Part shown: one piece after another, positions 35,460-44,910 of the stretch
How positions within the stretch are numbered: position 1 is the first letter of the stretch
How the letters are laid out: the number at the start of each line of letters is the position of its first letter
NCBI RefSeq assembly: GCF_013349995.1
Contig: NZ_JABVXF010000005.1
Span: 1 to 64,000 of the forward strand
DNA from: Pseudoalteromonas sp. 0303
GTDB lineage: Bacteria > Pseudomonadota > Gammaproteobacteria > Enterobacterales > Alteromonadaceae
Direction of reading: 5' to 3'
Length of the DNA: 64,000 nucleotides
Translations under genes and position numbers: made by a program
Notes under the pieces: model-generated
Seen by the model: only the letters and a program-made list of their open reading frames with translations
Database searches by the model: none
Told to the model about the DNA's origin: nothing

Positions 35460-35758
35460 GTTAGTCTCCTTGTTAGTGCCAGTTCATACTCACTATTGGA
35501 AGATCTGTGCCAAACCTTTATTAAATTTAAATGCATTAAAAATCAATTGGTTAATGTTAGGTGGTAAGGGCGTCCCTAAAAACAGGCACTAAAATAGTGA
35601 AAGGTAAGTGCAGTAATGCACTTTAATGATGCGTGTTTGTATTATTGAACGAGGAAGTACGCGATGTGAAATCGCTGCTCGCAGCTCGTATCTCGTTTTT
35701 CGAAACTTTACTCTCGCTAACTTTCCCCTCGCAACTCGTACCTCGTAACTTTCCCTTC
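35460..35758. other. Intergenic region with a dispersed repeat
   Basis: Apart from the ribosome-binding site of the 39-residue frame, this stretch holds no gene. Its right part (35659-35755) is a low-complexity array rich in CTCG, ACTCGTACCTCG and TAACTTTCCC words, described separately. Confidence 0.5.
35659..35755. repeat. Dispersed repeat, copy 1, with CTCG-rich tail
   Basis: The first 37 bases (35659-35695) match 44462-44498 at 29 positions and share a small hairpin, GCGAT-gtgaa-ATCGC. The tail repeats CTCGTAnCTCG and TAACTTTCCC units up to the end of the neighbouring alcohol dehydrogenase gene. The element type is unknown. Confidence 0.6.
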
Positions 35759-35759
35759 G

Positions 35760-36773
35760 TTACTCAAACCCTTCCAACACAAGCTTTCCGCGAGCTTTGT
35801 GAGATTCTAAAATCCCATGGGCTTTAACAAGGTTTGCTACGTTTATCTTACCTAAATGCTCACCCAATGTTGTTTTGATTGTGCCGTTATCAACTAAGCT
35901 AGCAAGCTCTGAAAGAAGCTGATGCTGGGCAATCATATCCTCGGTTTGGAACATTGAGCGGGTATACATAAACTCCCAATGCAACGAAATACTTTTACGC
36001 TTTAACTTTAAAATATCAAAGCTTGCAGGGTCGTCGATCAGTGCCAATTTACCTTGTGGCTTGATCACTTCCATAATGCTATCAAGATGTTGATCGGTGT
36101 GCGTTAAGCTCACTACGTAATCAAATTCCTTCAAGTCGGCCGCAAGACGTTGCTCGTTAAGGTTTTTGCTATGATCAAGCACATGATCAACACCTAAGTC
36201 TTTAAGCCAGTTGGCGCTTTCTTCTCGTGCGGCGGTACCAACTACGGTTAAATTGGTAAGCTGTTTGGCAAGCTGCACTAAAATTGAGCCTACACCACCT
36301 GCGGCACCTATCACTAATACAGAGGCTGGCTTATTGTTTTTAGATTTTTCAATCTGTAAACGGTCAAACAATAACTCCCACGCAGTAATACTGGTTAATG
36401 GCAGGGCGGCTGCTTCACTATTACTCAGGCTTGTTGGTGCAAGACCGACAATGCGTTCATCAACAAGTTGCAGCTCAGCATTACTACCTTGGCGCGTTAA
36501 GTCGCCAGCATAAAACACACGGTCACCGACATTAAATAACGAAACTTTGTCGCCAACAGCTTTAACGGTTCCCACTGCATCCCAGCCAATAACTTTGTAG
36601 CCAGTGTCTGGTGACACATTAGCGCGAATTTTAGTATCAACGGGGTTTACTGAAATTGCTTCTACGGCTACAAGAATGTCGTGACCTGTCGCAACGGGAT
36701 CAGGTAATTCAATCGCTTGTAGTGATGAGTCCGATAACGTTGGGGTTGCTGTTGTGTATCCAAATGCTTTCAT
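35760..36773 (-). CDS. Zinc-type alcohol dehydrogenase-like / quinone oxidoreductase (MDR family)
   Basis: A 337-residue medium-chain dehydrogenase/reductase: N-terminal MKAFGYTTATPTLSDSSL, VSVNPVDTKIRANVS, VIGWDAVGTVKAVGDKVSLFNVGDRVFYAGD, and the NADPH-binding VLVIGAAGGVGSILVQLAKQL. The structural-zinc cysteines are absent, as in the zinc-independent ZADH/quinone reductase group that reduces quinones or alpha,beta-unsaturated carbonyls. It lies 93 bases downstream of ohrR in the same direction and could share its oxidative-stress control. Length is normal. Confidence 0.9.
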   Translation of the reverse strand: MKAFGYTTATPTLSDSSLQAIELPDPVATGHDILVAVEAISVNPVDTKIRANVSPDTGYKVIGWDAVGTVKAVGDKVSLFNVGDRVFYAGDLTRQGSNAELQLVDERIVGLAPTSLSNSEAAALPLTSITAWELLFDRLQIEKSKNNKPASVLVIGAAGGVGSILVQLAKQLTNLTVVGTAAREESANWLKDLGVDHVLDHSKNLNEQRLAADLKEFDYVVSLTHTDQHLDSIMEVIKPQGKLALIDDPASFDILKLKRKSISLHWEFMYTRSMFQTEDMIAQHQLLSELASLVDNGTIKTTLGEHLGKINVANLVKAHGILESHKARGKLVLEGFE

Positions 36774-36866
36774 GATGGTGTCCGTATTGATGAGTTTTAA
36801 ACACTATAGCGCATCTAGTTTTATTAAAAAGCGGTGTAATCCAAATTCACTTTCAAATAATTTTTG

Positions 36867-37298
36867 TTAATTAAGATCACTATTTACTAAATCGAGTAAT
36901 TCAATCAGTTGCAGTGCTTGTTGTTCGTTAATGCTTGGGAAGCGACAACGAATTTGCGACGGTATATCGGCGGCTTGATCTTGCATCGCCTTGCCTTTGG
37001 CTTCGAGCTGCACGAGTCGTTTGCGTTTATCTTGGCTATCTTTGGTGATCGACAACAATGCTTTATCGCTCATTTTTTTCAAAATTTGCGTCATCGCACC
37101 GCCATCAATGGCGGTTTTTTCAAGTAATTCAGCAATGCTGATCTGATCTTCTTCCCACAGCGCCATCATCACTACGTATTGCGGGTAGGTTAAATCTAAT
37201 TGGTTGAGAGAATCTCGATACGCACGGGCAATCCCATTCGATGCCATATATAAGCGGTGGCATAGCTGGTTATCTAATTTTAGTTGTGGGTATTTCAT
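36867..37298 (-). CDS. ohrR: OhrR, MarR-family organic peroxide sensor
   Basis: A 143-residue MarR protein: KLDNQLCHRLYMASNGIARAYRDSLNQLDLTYPQYVVMMALWEEDQISIAELLEKTAIDGGAMTQILKKM. The N-terminal Cys13 in LDNQLC is the peroxide-sensing residue conserved in OhrR, and the rest has the winged helix. It is divergent from ohr, with the operators between them. Organic hydroperoxides would oxidise the Cys and release repression of ohr. A fast-evolving C-terminus is usual. The MDR oxidoreductase gene downstream may be in the same unit. Confidence 0.92.
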   Translation of the reverse strand: MKYPQLKLDNQLCHRLYMASNGIARAYRDSLNQLDLTYPQYVVMMALWEEDQISIAELLEKTAIDGGAMTQILKKMSDKALLSITKDSQDKRKRLVQLEAKGKAMQDQAADIPSQIRCRFPSINEQQALQLIELLDLVNSDLN

Positions 37299-37332
37299 GC
37301 TCGATCCTCAAAATTCAATACGTGTATTTTAA

Positions 37333-37344
37333 TTTGCATACAAA
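37333..37344. promoter_or_regulatory. Secondary OhrR-type half site
   Basis: TTTGCATACAAA is a near-palindromic relative of the centre of the main operator (TTTTGCATGCAAAA), 34 bases beyond the ohrR start. It may be a second binding site. Confidence 0.35.
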
Positions 37345-37372
37345 GTATTTGCAATCCCGAAAAAGCTGATCT

Positions 37373-37398
37373 AATATATTTTGCATGCAAAATATATT
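37373..37398. promoter_or_regulatory. Perfect 26-bp palindrome, probable OhrR operator
   Basis: The 26 bases are an exact inverted repeat centred on TTTTGCATGCAAAA, with AATATA arms. It lies 24 bases upstream of the ohr start codon, between ohr and ohrR, where a MarR-type operator is expected. Published OhrR sites are AT-rich palindromes too, though with a different core (TACAATT-AATTGTA as I recall). Confidence 0.7.
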
Positions 37399-37421
37399 TT
37401 CACTCAATTAGGAGAGTAATC

Positions 37422-37850
37422 ATGAAAGAACTACAAAGCGTCGCATACACAGCAAAAGCAACAGCAACAGGTGGCCGTGAAGGCACAGCAAAATCAGATG
37501 ATGGTCGTTTAGATGTGGCACTATCAACTCCTAAGGGGTTAGGTGGTGATGATGGTCAAGGTACAAATCCTGAGCAATTATTTGCAGCAGGTTACGCGGC
37601 TTGTTTTATCGGTGCATTAAAGTTAGTGGCTGGCCAAGCAAAAGTTAAATTACCAGCTGATACTCACATTAACTCTGAAGTATCTATTGGTCCTATCGAA
37701 GGTGGTTTTGGTATTGCTGTTAAGCTTGCGGTATCGGTAGGTGATCTGGATAAAGACACCGCTCTTGCACTGGTTAATAAAGCGCACGAAGTATGCCCAT
37801 ACTCAAACGCAACGCGTGGTAACATTGCTGTCGAATTATCAGTGATCTAA
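37422..37850 (+). CDS. ohr: Organic hydroperoxide resistance protein (Ohr)
   Basis: A 142-residue OsmC/Ohr protein: VAYTAKATATGGREGTAKSDDGRLDVALSTPKGLGG, NPEQLFAAGYAACFIGAL with the first catalytic Cys, and AHEVCPYSNATRGN with the second. This Cys pair reduces organic hydroperoxides with lipoyl electron donors. The start is ATG 37422 with AGGAG at good spacing; an open frame continues upstream to 37284, but that part is intergenic DNA. It is divergent from ohrR. Confidence 0.96.
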   Translation: MKELQSVAYTAKATATGGREGTAKSDDGRLDVALSTPKGLGGDDGQGTNPEQLFAAGYAACFIGALKLVAGQAKVKLPADTHINSEVSIGPIEGGFGIAVKLAVSVGDLDKDTALALVNKAHEVCPYSNATRGNIAVELSVI

Positions 37851-37867
37851 TCGCTATTTATCAAAAT

Positions 37868-37893
37868 AGGCCGTGCTTTATGCACGGCTTTTT
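37868..37893. terminator. Bidirectional terminator between ohr and the GMC oxidoreductase gene
   Basis: GCCGTGC (37870-37876) and GCACGGC (37882-37888) form a perfect stem followed by TTTTTT. The loop contains the stop codon of the leftward GMC gene (TTA at 37878-37880 on the plus strand). Confidence 0.85.
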
Positions 37894-39611
37894 TGTTTTT
37901 CAGCAATCGATTTTGCTAAATCACCTGAACCAGTAAGCGCTGATACTTGGCCTTCGCGTGGTTCACTAAATTGTATTGGCTTTATCTTGCTTGCTCGGGC
38001 TGCATCGAATACCGGCACTTGGCTCATTGCGTATTCAGACAATGCGGTAATGGTTAATGATGGGTTTACCCCTAAATTACCCGGTATGATTGAGCCGTCA
38101 ATAACTCGTAGGTTTTGATAGCCGAACACTTCTCCAGAGCTATCAACTACGCCGTTAGAAGCATCAGTCCCCATGGCGACTCCACTCATTATATGCGCCG
38201 TCATCGGGGCACCAAAGAGCACTTCAGATAAGGCAGACCCCGGCACGCCACCCAGTTTTTCGGCGTAGAGTTTGGTTGCTTCTTCTGCTTTTGGAAAACT
38301 AACACTAAGCGGCGTGTCATTGTCTTTTTGCACCGCAGTAATGCCGTTTTTAAATAATCGATACCATTTACGTCGCCATTCTAGGTGAATAAACGCCTCG
38401 GATTTTTGCATCACCAAAAATAGAATTGAGCTGCGGGCTTTACCTTTTGGCCGCAAGACTTTGGCTGTTTTTATTGGATGGCGCAGTGTATTCAGTAAAA
38501 ACTTAGCAATACGCTTGAGGCCTTTTCCAGTCACCATAGGAACGTAAGGTAAATATAGCCATGTGCCATCGGCGCCTTCTCTAAACCGGCAAATTTCAAT
38601 ATTGGTGTCTTTGTCGACCGAAATAAATGAGCTGATCGCAACGCCATCATCAACTTTTTTGGTGGTGTTATTCGCGGTGGTGAGTGTTTCTGAATTAGTA
38701 CGAATTTGCTGGCCTAGCCAAGCTGACATATTGGGCAATGTTTTGTCTTTATCGCGCATTTTTAAAAGCAAAGGCACGGTGCCCATGACCCCTGCGCTAA
38801 GCACAACGCCACGTGTTGTTAGCGTATAAATATGGCTATTGCGATGACTGGTATCTTTAATCTTAATTTTGTATCCGGCGCTGCCATCTGCATTGAGCGG
38901 GGTGATTTTGATTACTTCAGAGCTGGGTCTTATCTCTACGCCATTGCGCTCGGCAAAGTACAGATAGTTTTTCATTAAGGTGTTTTTGGCATTATGGCGA
39001 CAACCAATCATGCAGCTACCACAGTAATGGCAGGTATTTCGTCTTGGACCATCGCCATTAAAGTATGGATCGGGTAGCTCTTTGTTATAGGCTTCGCCGG
39101 GTTTTGCAAAAAGCACCCCAGTGTTCACGGTTTTAAATGAGCCACCTTGGCCCATCTGCTCTGCAATCTCTTTTAGTGTGTGATCGGCAACATTGGTATA
39201 GGTATTTTTGGCACTGCCTAACATGCGCTGTGCAAGGCCATAGTAGGGCATTAGGCTTTCTTTCCAGTCTGATTTTATGCGTGTCCACGCTGGAGATTGA
39301 AATACTTCATCATCAGGAATAAGGTGCACATTGGCATAAATTTGTGAGCCACCACCCACACCCACACCATGCAGCACAGTGACTTTGCTGGTAAACGAAA
39401 ATTGAATGCAGCCTTTTAGGCCAATTTCTGGCTGCCACATATAATTTTTGATATCTAGGTTGGTTTTTGGAAATTCTTTATCGTCGCGGCGTAGGCCTTT
39501 TTCGAGTACTAAAACTCGGTTGCCTTTTTCGCTTAGGCGAAGCGCACTCACAGAGCCGCCAAATCCAGAGCCTATAATAATTTGGTCAAAATCAAATGTG
39601 TGTTGCTGCAT
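37878..39611 (-). CDS. GMC-family FAD oxidoreductase (alcohol/sterol oxidase-like)
   Basis: A 577-residue flavoenzyme. FAD-binding QIIIGSGFGGSVSALRLSEKGNRVLVLEKG at the N-terminus, GVGVGGGSQIYANVHL, and a C-terminal MSGVAMGTDASNGVVDSSGEVFGYQNLRVIDGSIIPGNLGVNPSLTITALSEYAM are typical of GMC/cholesterol-oxidase-like proteins. A CHYCGSCMIGCRHNAKNTLMKNYL segment (CxxCxxxxC) marks the bacterial subfamily. I start at ATG 39611 with AGGTGA upstream; GTG 39620 would overlap that site. It lies 25 bases downstream of an aldehyde dehydrogenase gene, suggesting oxidation of an alcohol to an acid. The stop lies within the terminator hairpin loop. Confidence 0.88.
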   Translation of the reverse strand: MQQHTFDFDQIIIGSGFGGSVSALRLSEKGNRVLVLEKGLRRDDKEFPKTNLDIKNYMWQPEIGLKGCIQFSFTSKVTVLHGVGVGGGSQIYANVHLIPDDEVFQSPAWTRIKSDWKESLMPYYGLAQRMLGSAKNTYTNVADHTLKEIAEQMGQGGSFKTVNTGVLFAKPGEAYNKELPDPYFNGDGPRRNTCHYCGSCMIGCRHNAKNTLMKNYLYFAERNGVEIRPSSEVIKITPLNADGSAGYKIKIKDTSHRNSHIYTLTTRGVVLSAGVMGTVPLLLKMRDKDKTLPNMSAWLGQQIRTNSETLTTANNTTKKVDDGVAISSFISVDKDTNIEICRFREGADGTWLYLPYVPMVTGKGLKRIAKFLLNTLRHPIKTAKVLRPKGKARSSILFLVMQKSEAFIHLEWRRKWYRLFKNGITAVQKDNDTPLSVSFPKAEEATKLYAEKLGGVPGSALSEVLFGAPMTAHIMSGVAMGTDASNGVVDSSGEVFGYQNLRVIDGSIIPGNLGVNPSLTITALSEYAMSQVPVFDAARASKIKPIQFSEPREGQVSALTGSGDLAKSIAEKQKSRA

Positions 39612-39636
39612 TATTATCACCTGTTGGTGTTTATTG

Positions 39637-41070
39637 TTATGAATTTAATTTACTCAAAAAGGCTAAAAGCTTATCGGCAAACCTGCCGTAAGGCGGCATT
39701 AAAAATTTCACGCTTGAAAACTTGGCTTGATAAAACACCGGACGTAATTTTGAAAAGGTTAAAAAGCCTTCATAGCCATGGTAATGCCCCATACCACTGG
39801 CACCTACGCCACCAAAAGGTAAGTCGTGCTGACCGACATGAAACAGGGCATCGTTAACGCTTACACCCCCCGACATCACCTGCTCAATATAAAAGTTAAT
39901 AAGCTGTTTGTTGTAGCTAAACGGATAAAACGCTAAAGGCCTATCTCGCCCTGCAATATAATCAACGACCTGCTGCGAGTCTTGATAGGTTTTTACCATT
40001 AAAATAGGTCCAAATGTCTCGCGGGTATCAATGCTCATACTGTCATTGCTGTTTAAAATTAATGTCAGTGGCAGTTTTCGCGTGTTGGCATCTGCCACTT
40101 GGTCGCTAAGCGTAATAACGTCAGCGCCAAGTTGTTTGGCTTCTTCAATACAGTTTGTAAGGCGTTTAAATGCGCGGTCATCAATAATGGCTGTGTAATC
40201 TTGGCTATGGATATCTGGCACATGTTTCTTCGCCCAGCGAGTTGCTGTATCGATAAATAGCGCAAGTTGAGACTGATGCACAAATACATAATCAACATTG
40301 GTACAAATTTGCCCGGCGTTCATTTGCTTTACATACATGATGCGCTCTACAGCTTTTTGCATCGGGTAATCAGTAGCAATCACAGCAGGAGATTTACCAC
40401 CTAACTCAAGGGTTACAGGCGTTAGATTTTGCGCTGCGGCAGCCATCACTTTTTTACCGGTTTCACCTGAGCCTGTGAACATTAAATGATCAAAGGTAAG
40501 CTTTGAAAAGGCGATGCCTACTTCACCAGTCTCACAGTAAAATTGCAGCTTTTCGGGCTTAAAATAATTGCCCACTAGCTCACCTAAAAGCGCACTTAAA
40601 TGCCGAGAGTTTTCAGACATTTTAACCATCGCCTTGTTACCTGCTGCAAATGCTGCGGCTAATTGACTAAAGGCTAAATTTATCGGGAAATTCCACGGCA
40701 CAATTAACCCTACAACACCTAGCGGCTGGGGAATAACTCGGTTTTTTGCCCCTAAATACATACGGTGATCAACATGCCGCTTTTGCAATTTCATCCACTT
40801 TTGAAGGTGCTTTAACGTGCTATTGATATCTGCACAGGCATTAATGATTTCGGCAAGTAAGGTTTCATGGCGAGAGCGATTCCCATAGTCTTGATTAATG
40901 GCCTCGATAATACGTGCTTGGTTCTCAGTGATCATAGCTTTTAACGCAAGTAAGTGTTCACGTCTTTGCTGGTAGCTTTCAATACCCTCAGCTTTAGCGT
41001 GGCTGCGCTGCGCGACTAAGTCGGCCATTAAAATGTTGTCGATGCTTACTGGTTTTGCTGCAATGTTCAT
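39637..41070 (-). CDS. Coniferyl-aldehyde-dehydrogenase-like aldehyde dehydrogenase
   Basis: A 477-residue NAD(P)-dependent aldehyde dehydrogenase: GVVGLIVPWNFPINLAF, FTGSGETGKKVMAAAAQNLTPVTLELGGKSPAVI with the general-base Glu, and NAGQICTNVDYV with the catalytic Cys256. GASGMGHYHGYEGFLTFSKLRPVFYQ near the C-terminus is typical of the CalB/coniferyl aldehyde dehydrogenase subgroup, which also includes fatty aldehyde dehydrogenases of bacteria. It is the first gene of a two-gene operon with the GMC oxidoreductase and is divergent from an AraC regulator. A long-chain alcohol or aromatic aldehyde substrate is likely. Confidence 0.9.
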   Translation of the reverse strand: MNIAAKPVSIDNILMADLVAQRSHAKAEGIESYQQRREHLLALKAMITENQARIIEAINQDYGNRSRHETLLAEIINACADINSTLKHLQKWMKLQKRHVDHRMYLGAKNRVIPQPLGVVGLIVPWNFPINLAFSQLAAAFAAGNKAMVKMSENSRHLSALLGELVGNYFKPEKLQFYCETGEVGIAFSKLTFDHLMFTGSGETGKKVMAAAAQNLTPVTLELGGKSPAVIATDYPMQKAVERIMYVKQMNAGQICTNVDYVFVHQSQLALFIDTATRWAKKHVPDIHSQDYTAIIDDRAFKRLTNCIEEAKQLGADVITLSDQVADANTRKLPLTLILNSNDSMSIDTRETFGPILMVKTYQDSQQVVDYIAGRDRPLAFYPFSYNKQLINFYIEQVMSGGVSVNDALFHVGQHDLPFGGVGASGMGHYHGYEGFLTFSKLRPVFYQAKFSSVKFLMPPYGRFADKLLAFLSKLNS

Positions 41071-41177
41071 CTGTATGTTCTGTTTGTCAGAGTTTGTTCT
41101 AGCATAAATAAATCACTTGCAGTTGATTTGACTTTTTAGGACACTGAAATGACTCTTTAGGACAAAAGGCACACTGC

Positions 41178-42182
41178 GTGGAAAGTTTAATTCGCTCTTC
41201 TAGTTTAGCTGGGTTTGAGAATTTAGTGAGGCAATATGGCGTAAATCCAATTACTTTGTTGGAGAAAGCAGGTATTTTACCCGCACAATTACGCGACCCA
41301 GACAGCTTTGTTGTTTACGCTCATTATCTTGAGTTACTTGAACTTGCTGCCCAAGCGTGTGACGAGCCATGTTTTGGCTTAAAGCTTGGCGCATCACAAA
41401 GTATGAGTACTGTGGGCTTGATTGGTGCTTACATGTCGCGCCAACCTACGATTCTTGATGCCCTTAATGTTGCCCAAAAATACATATACCTGCATGCCGA
41501 AGGCATTGTGCTAAACCTTGCCCTGTTTGGGCAAACAAGTTGTGAGGTACGTTTTGTCAGATTGTCTGACGAAAAACACGAGTTTGAGCAAAAATCACAG
41601 TTGGCAGTGTGTTTGGTCAATAAAATATTAAAAGAATTAGTTGGCCCGAAATGGCGTGCAGATAAAGTGTGTTTAAGGCAATCTGTCGCGGTGAAACAGC
41701 GGCCATTATTTAATAAAGTGCTTAATTGCGAGGTTGAGTTTAACAGTGACGTAGATGCGATTTATTTTTCAAGCGCATTTTTATCTTATAAACCCCAGCT
41801 CAATGATGCCATTTTAGACACCCTAATAGCCGACCAACTTGAGCTACAACGCCTTAATAAACTCCCCGATGAAATGCTGCAAATAGAAAGTGCGATGAAA
41901 ATGTTGCTAGCAACCGGTGAGTGTAATAAAGAAAATACGGCCAAAAGTGTAGGGCTACACCCCAAAAAGCTGCAGCGAATATTAACTGAGCATAATACCA
42001 GTTATCGACAATTGTTGGACGAAGTACGAAAGTCAGAGGCAATGCGGCTATTACAACAAAAGCATATCAATATGACCGACTTAGCACTACGTTTAGGCTA
42101 TGCGGAGCTGTCGATTTTTAGTCGTCGCTTTAAATTATGGTTTGGTATGTCACCCACCGAATGGCAGCAAAACTTGAGCTAA
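41178..42182 (+). CDS. AraC-family transcriptional regulator
   Basis: A 334-residue protein: an N-terminal 'arabinose-binding' type sensor domain (PF12625-like; LAGFENLVRQYGVNPITLLEKAGILPAQLRDPDSFV), and a C-terminal pair of helix-turn-helices (NTAKSVGLHPKKLQRILTEHNTSYRQLLDEVRKSEAMRLLQ ... NMTDLALRLGYAELSIFSRRFKLWFGMSPTEWQQ). The start is GTG 41178 with AAAAGG upstream. It is divergent from the aldehyde dehydrogenase/GMC operon, with 107 bases between the starts, and very likely controls it. Relatives regulate ornithine, steroid or aromatic metabolism. Confidence 0.9.
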   Translation: MESLIRSSSLAGFENLVRQYGVNPITLLEKAGILPAQLRDPDSFVVYAHYLELLELAAQACDEPCFGLKLGASQSMSTVGLIGAYMSRQPTILDALNVAQKYIYLHAEGIVLNLALFGQTSCEVRFVRLSDEKHEFEQKSQLAVCLVNKILKELVGPKWRADKVCLRQSVAVKQRPLFNKVLNCEVEFNSDVDAIYFSSAFLSYKPQLNDAILDTLIADQLELQRLNKLPDEMLQIESAMKMLLATGECNKENTAKSVGLHPKKLQRILTEHNTSYRQLLDEVRKSEAMRLLQQKHINMTDLALRLGYAELSIFSRRFKLWFGMSPTEWQQNLS

Positions 42183-42298
42183 CTTAACAAAGCAGCTTAA
42201 TTACAGCAAAACTTCATACTTTTTTTCTAATTGTCTCTGTGTAGTCATGCAAATGGTCTAAACTATTAGTAAACCTACAATAAAAACAGGAAATGTCG

Positions 42299-44422
42299 AT
42301 GCGGCAGTTAGCATTAGCGAAAAAATTATTATGGCTTACGGTAGGCAGTATTTTTATTACTGTGTTTGTTTTATCAAGTGTTTTATGGTGGCAGCTGTCA
42401 AGCAGCAACCAGCAGCTAGCTGCGCAATCAGAAAAGCTGATTGTTGCTGAAGTTGAAGACAAGCTCGCCTCAAATGCCGCCGCATATGGTGAACAAGTTG
42501 CTGGGTTTATTAATGAAGCGTACCGAGTGCCTTATTCATTTGCCGCTATCTTAGGTGACAACGATGCGGCAGCTACCTTAACCCGCGATGCTGTAGTTGA
42601 GTTGAATCGCTCTCTATTACAAAAAAATGATATTCTTTCATCTATCTACTCGCAATTTGAAGCAAATGCGTTTGATGGCCGTGATGCTAATTTTATCAGC
42701 GGGTATGATCATTCTGTAGCAGGCGTTGGCACACTAGAAATTTATTTCACGCGCAGCCGAGACGGCGTAATTGAGCAACAAGTGGTTGACGATGTAGCTG
42801 AAAAATATGTGGATACGCTCAATGAATTTGGCCAGCGGGAAGCTGAGTGGTACTTGTGTGTAAAGGATACCAAAGTGCCTTGTATAATGGAGCCCTACTT
42901 ATACGAAATCACCCCAGGGTATTCAGAAATGATGACCTCTTTAACTGTGCCCATTCTTCGTGATAACGAATTTATTGGTGTTGCTGGGGTTGATTTAACC
43001 CTGCCTGTATTTCAAAGCATGACCGAAAAGCTCTCAAAAGAGCTATATAACGGTAAAGCCCGTGTCACCTTGCTAAGTTCACTCGATTTAGTGGTTGGTA
43101 GTAGCCATTACAAAGATAAGCTAGGCAGACCGGTAAAAGAGGCGTTGGCAAAAAGCACTTTAGACAATTACGTTAAAGCAAAAAAACAAAGTGGTGTATT
43201 TAAAGTTGGTGATCAGTATTTAGTTAACTACCCAATTAGCATAAAGCTTGCAAAAACACAGTGGAACTTATTGATTGAAGTACCTGCTGAGCTTGCCCTT
43301 GAAGGGCCCCATGCACTGGCAAATAGCATGAGTGAAAATGCCAATACACTAGGCGGTTTAATCTTGGTTACAGGTATTATTATTGCTGGTGCCGCCTTTG
43401 TGATCATGACCTTAGTGATCCGTACCATTGTGGCTCCATTACAGCAAATTCAACAGCGTGTTGATAACCTTGCCAGTGCTGAAGGTGACTTAACTCAAAC
43501 CTTGCATGTTGATACCCACGCTGAGCTAATCGCACTGGCTACAGGCTTTAATGCATTTCTTGCTAAATTACGCGATTTAATTGGTGAGCTTAAGAATGTA
43601 TCAACGCAAACCAAAGAGCAGGCCCAATTAGCCACCAGTGTTGCTGTTGATACTAAACACAACGTTCAAGCTCAGTTCCAAGAAATTGAGAGCGTAGTAA
43701 CCGCCATGAATGAAATGAGCGCGACAGCACTCGAAGTAGCAAGAGCCTCAGAGCAGTCAGCGCAACAAGCCGATGAAATAAACAGCCTTGTTGTGAGCAG
43801 TGAATCGAGCTTGTCGTCTGCGGTTACCCAAGTTAAAACCATGTCAGATGAAATCAAAGAGGCCAATCAAGCGGTTGAAAAAGTTGCGGCACGCAGTAAC
43901 GACATTACACAAATTTTAGATGTGATCAGAACAATTGCAGAGCAAACAAACTTACTTGCACTGAATGCGGCAATTGAAGCGGCAAGGGCCGGTGAACAAG
44001 GCCGTGGCTTTGCGGTGGTGGCTGATGAAGTAAGGGCGCTTGCTTCAAAAACACGTTCATCAACCGATGACATTAGCGGCCTAATCGACAGCTTACAGCT
44101 AGAAGTAGGTAACGCTTCTAAAGTAATTGAACAAGGTGTTGTGCGTGCACAAACCGCGGTAGATGAAACCTCCGTTGCATTTGATGCATTACACGAAGTT
44201 GTCGTCAAAGTGGATGAAATCACGCAGCAAATTACTCACATTGCAACGGCTGCAGAAGAGCAAAGCTCAGTCACAGAAGAGATAAACCGCAACCTGACGT
44301 TAATTTCAGATGCCGCATCGCAACTAGCTGAGCTATCTACACAAGCCGGAGATGGTAGCCAAACCCTCAATGCACTCGTTGCACAACAAGATGATGAGTT
44401 GAATAAGTTGAAGACGAAATAG
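42299..44422 (+). CDS. Membrane methyl-accepting chemotaxis protein with a double Cache ligand domain
   Basis: A 707-residue chemoreceptor. TM1 (about 10-32), a large periplasmic dCache_1-type domain (about 40-340; [19 protein letters not shown] and [10 protein letters not shown] are typical), TM2 (about 355-377), a HAMP domain and a signalling domain with tip [38 protein letters not shown]. dCache sensors often bind amino acids, polyamines or related compounds; the ligand is unknown here. Two in-frame ATGs lie 6 bases apart (42293 and 42299); the AGGA site fits the second better. It ends shortly before the second copy of the dispersed repeat. Confidence 0.9.
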   Translation: MRQLALAKKLLWLTVGSIFITVFVLSSVLWWQLSSSNQQLAAQSEKLIVAEVEDKLASNAAAYGEQVAGFINEAYRVPYSFAAILGDNDAAATLTRDAVVELNRSLLQKNDILSSIYSQFEANAFDGRDANFISGYDHSVAGVGTLEIYFTRSRDGVIEQQVVDDVAEKYVDTLNEFGQREAEWYLCVKDTKVPCIMEPYLYEITPGYSEMMTSLTVPILRDNEFIGVAGVDLTLPVFQSMTEKLSKELYNGKARVTLLSSLDLVVGSSHYKDKLGRPVKEALAKSTLDNYVKAKKQSGVFKVGDQYLVNYPISIKLAKTQWNLLIEVPAELALEGPHALANSMSENANTLGGLILVTGIIIAGAAFVIMTLVIRTIVAPLQQIQQRVDNLASAEGDLTQTLHVDTHAELIALATGFNAFLAKLRDLIGELKNVSTQTKEQAQLATSVAVDTKHNVQAQFQEIESVVTAMNEMSATALEVARASEQSAQQADEINSLVVSSESSLSSAVTQVKTMSDEIKEANQAVEKVAARSNDITQILDVIRTIAEQTNLLALNAAIEAARAGEQGRGFAVVADEVRALASKTRSSTDDISGLIDSLQLEVGNASKVIEQGVVRAQTAVDETSVAFDALHEVVVKVDEITQQITHIATAAEEQSSVTEEINRNLTLISDAASQLAELSTQAGDGSQTLNALVAQQDDELNKLKTK

Positions 44423-44910
44423 TTGCTAGTTACAAGAGTAAAGGGGCTAGGTTCGAGAAAAACGCGATGTAAAATCGCAGCTACAGACTCGTACCTCGCT
44501 CCTCGTTTCTATCTCTCGCAGGAATGACTTTAGTCATGAATGATAAATCACAACGCAAAGGTAAACCTTAGACTTAGGCATGAAACTTGTTTCGCGCGCC
44601 AAGCAAGCGTGATGCTTGTTTTCTCCGAGCAAATAGCTTCATTGTTTGCTATTCATACAATTTATTAGACTAATAGTTAATGTGCTTAAAAAACAATCCA
44701 AAGCTTACTCTTTAAAAGCGATAAATCTAAATAAACCATTAATTATCAATTGGTTGAGTGTGTTTTATGAGGCTCTCAACTTATTAAAAACACCTATTTT
44801 ATAAATTCATACCCGACCTTTTGCCTAATCGTGTTTTGTATCTGGCTGCTTTACCCTAACTGCATAATAAAAACTCACACAATTTTTCAAGATAGGCAGT
44901 AGGAGAACTC
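44423..44910. other. Long intergenic region with the second repeat copy
   Basis: About 490 bases upstream of the DUF3360 gene. The left part (44462-44530) holds the second dispersed repeat; the middle has AGCAAGC/GCTTG-type small inverted words (44610-44660); the right part is AT-rich promoter-like sequence, with an AGGAGAACTC ribosome-binding site just before 44911. No open frame of note. Confidence 0.5.
44462..44498. repeat. Dispersed repeat, copy 2
   Basis: Matches 35659-35695 at 29 of 37 positions, including the GCGAT-N5-ATCGC hairpin, and ends in a similar ACTCGTACCTCG word. Both copies sit just after the end of a gene. Confidence 0.6.

Noticed and set aside
43867..44223. A 118-codon minus-strand frame in the dCache chemoreceptor
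   Set aside because: Antisense shadow of the conserved signalling domain; the same shadow appears in the other chemoreceptors.
44600..44660. Possible small mobile element in the intergenic region before DUF3360
   Set aside because: Only short inverted words are present, with no terminal repeats or target duplication.
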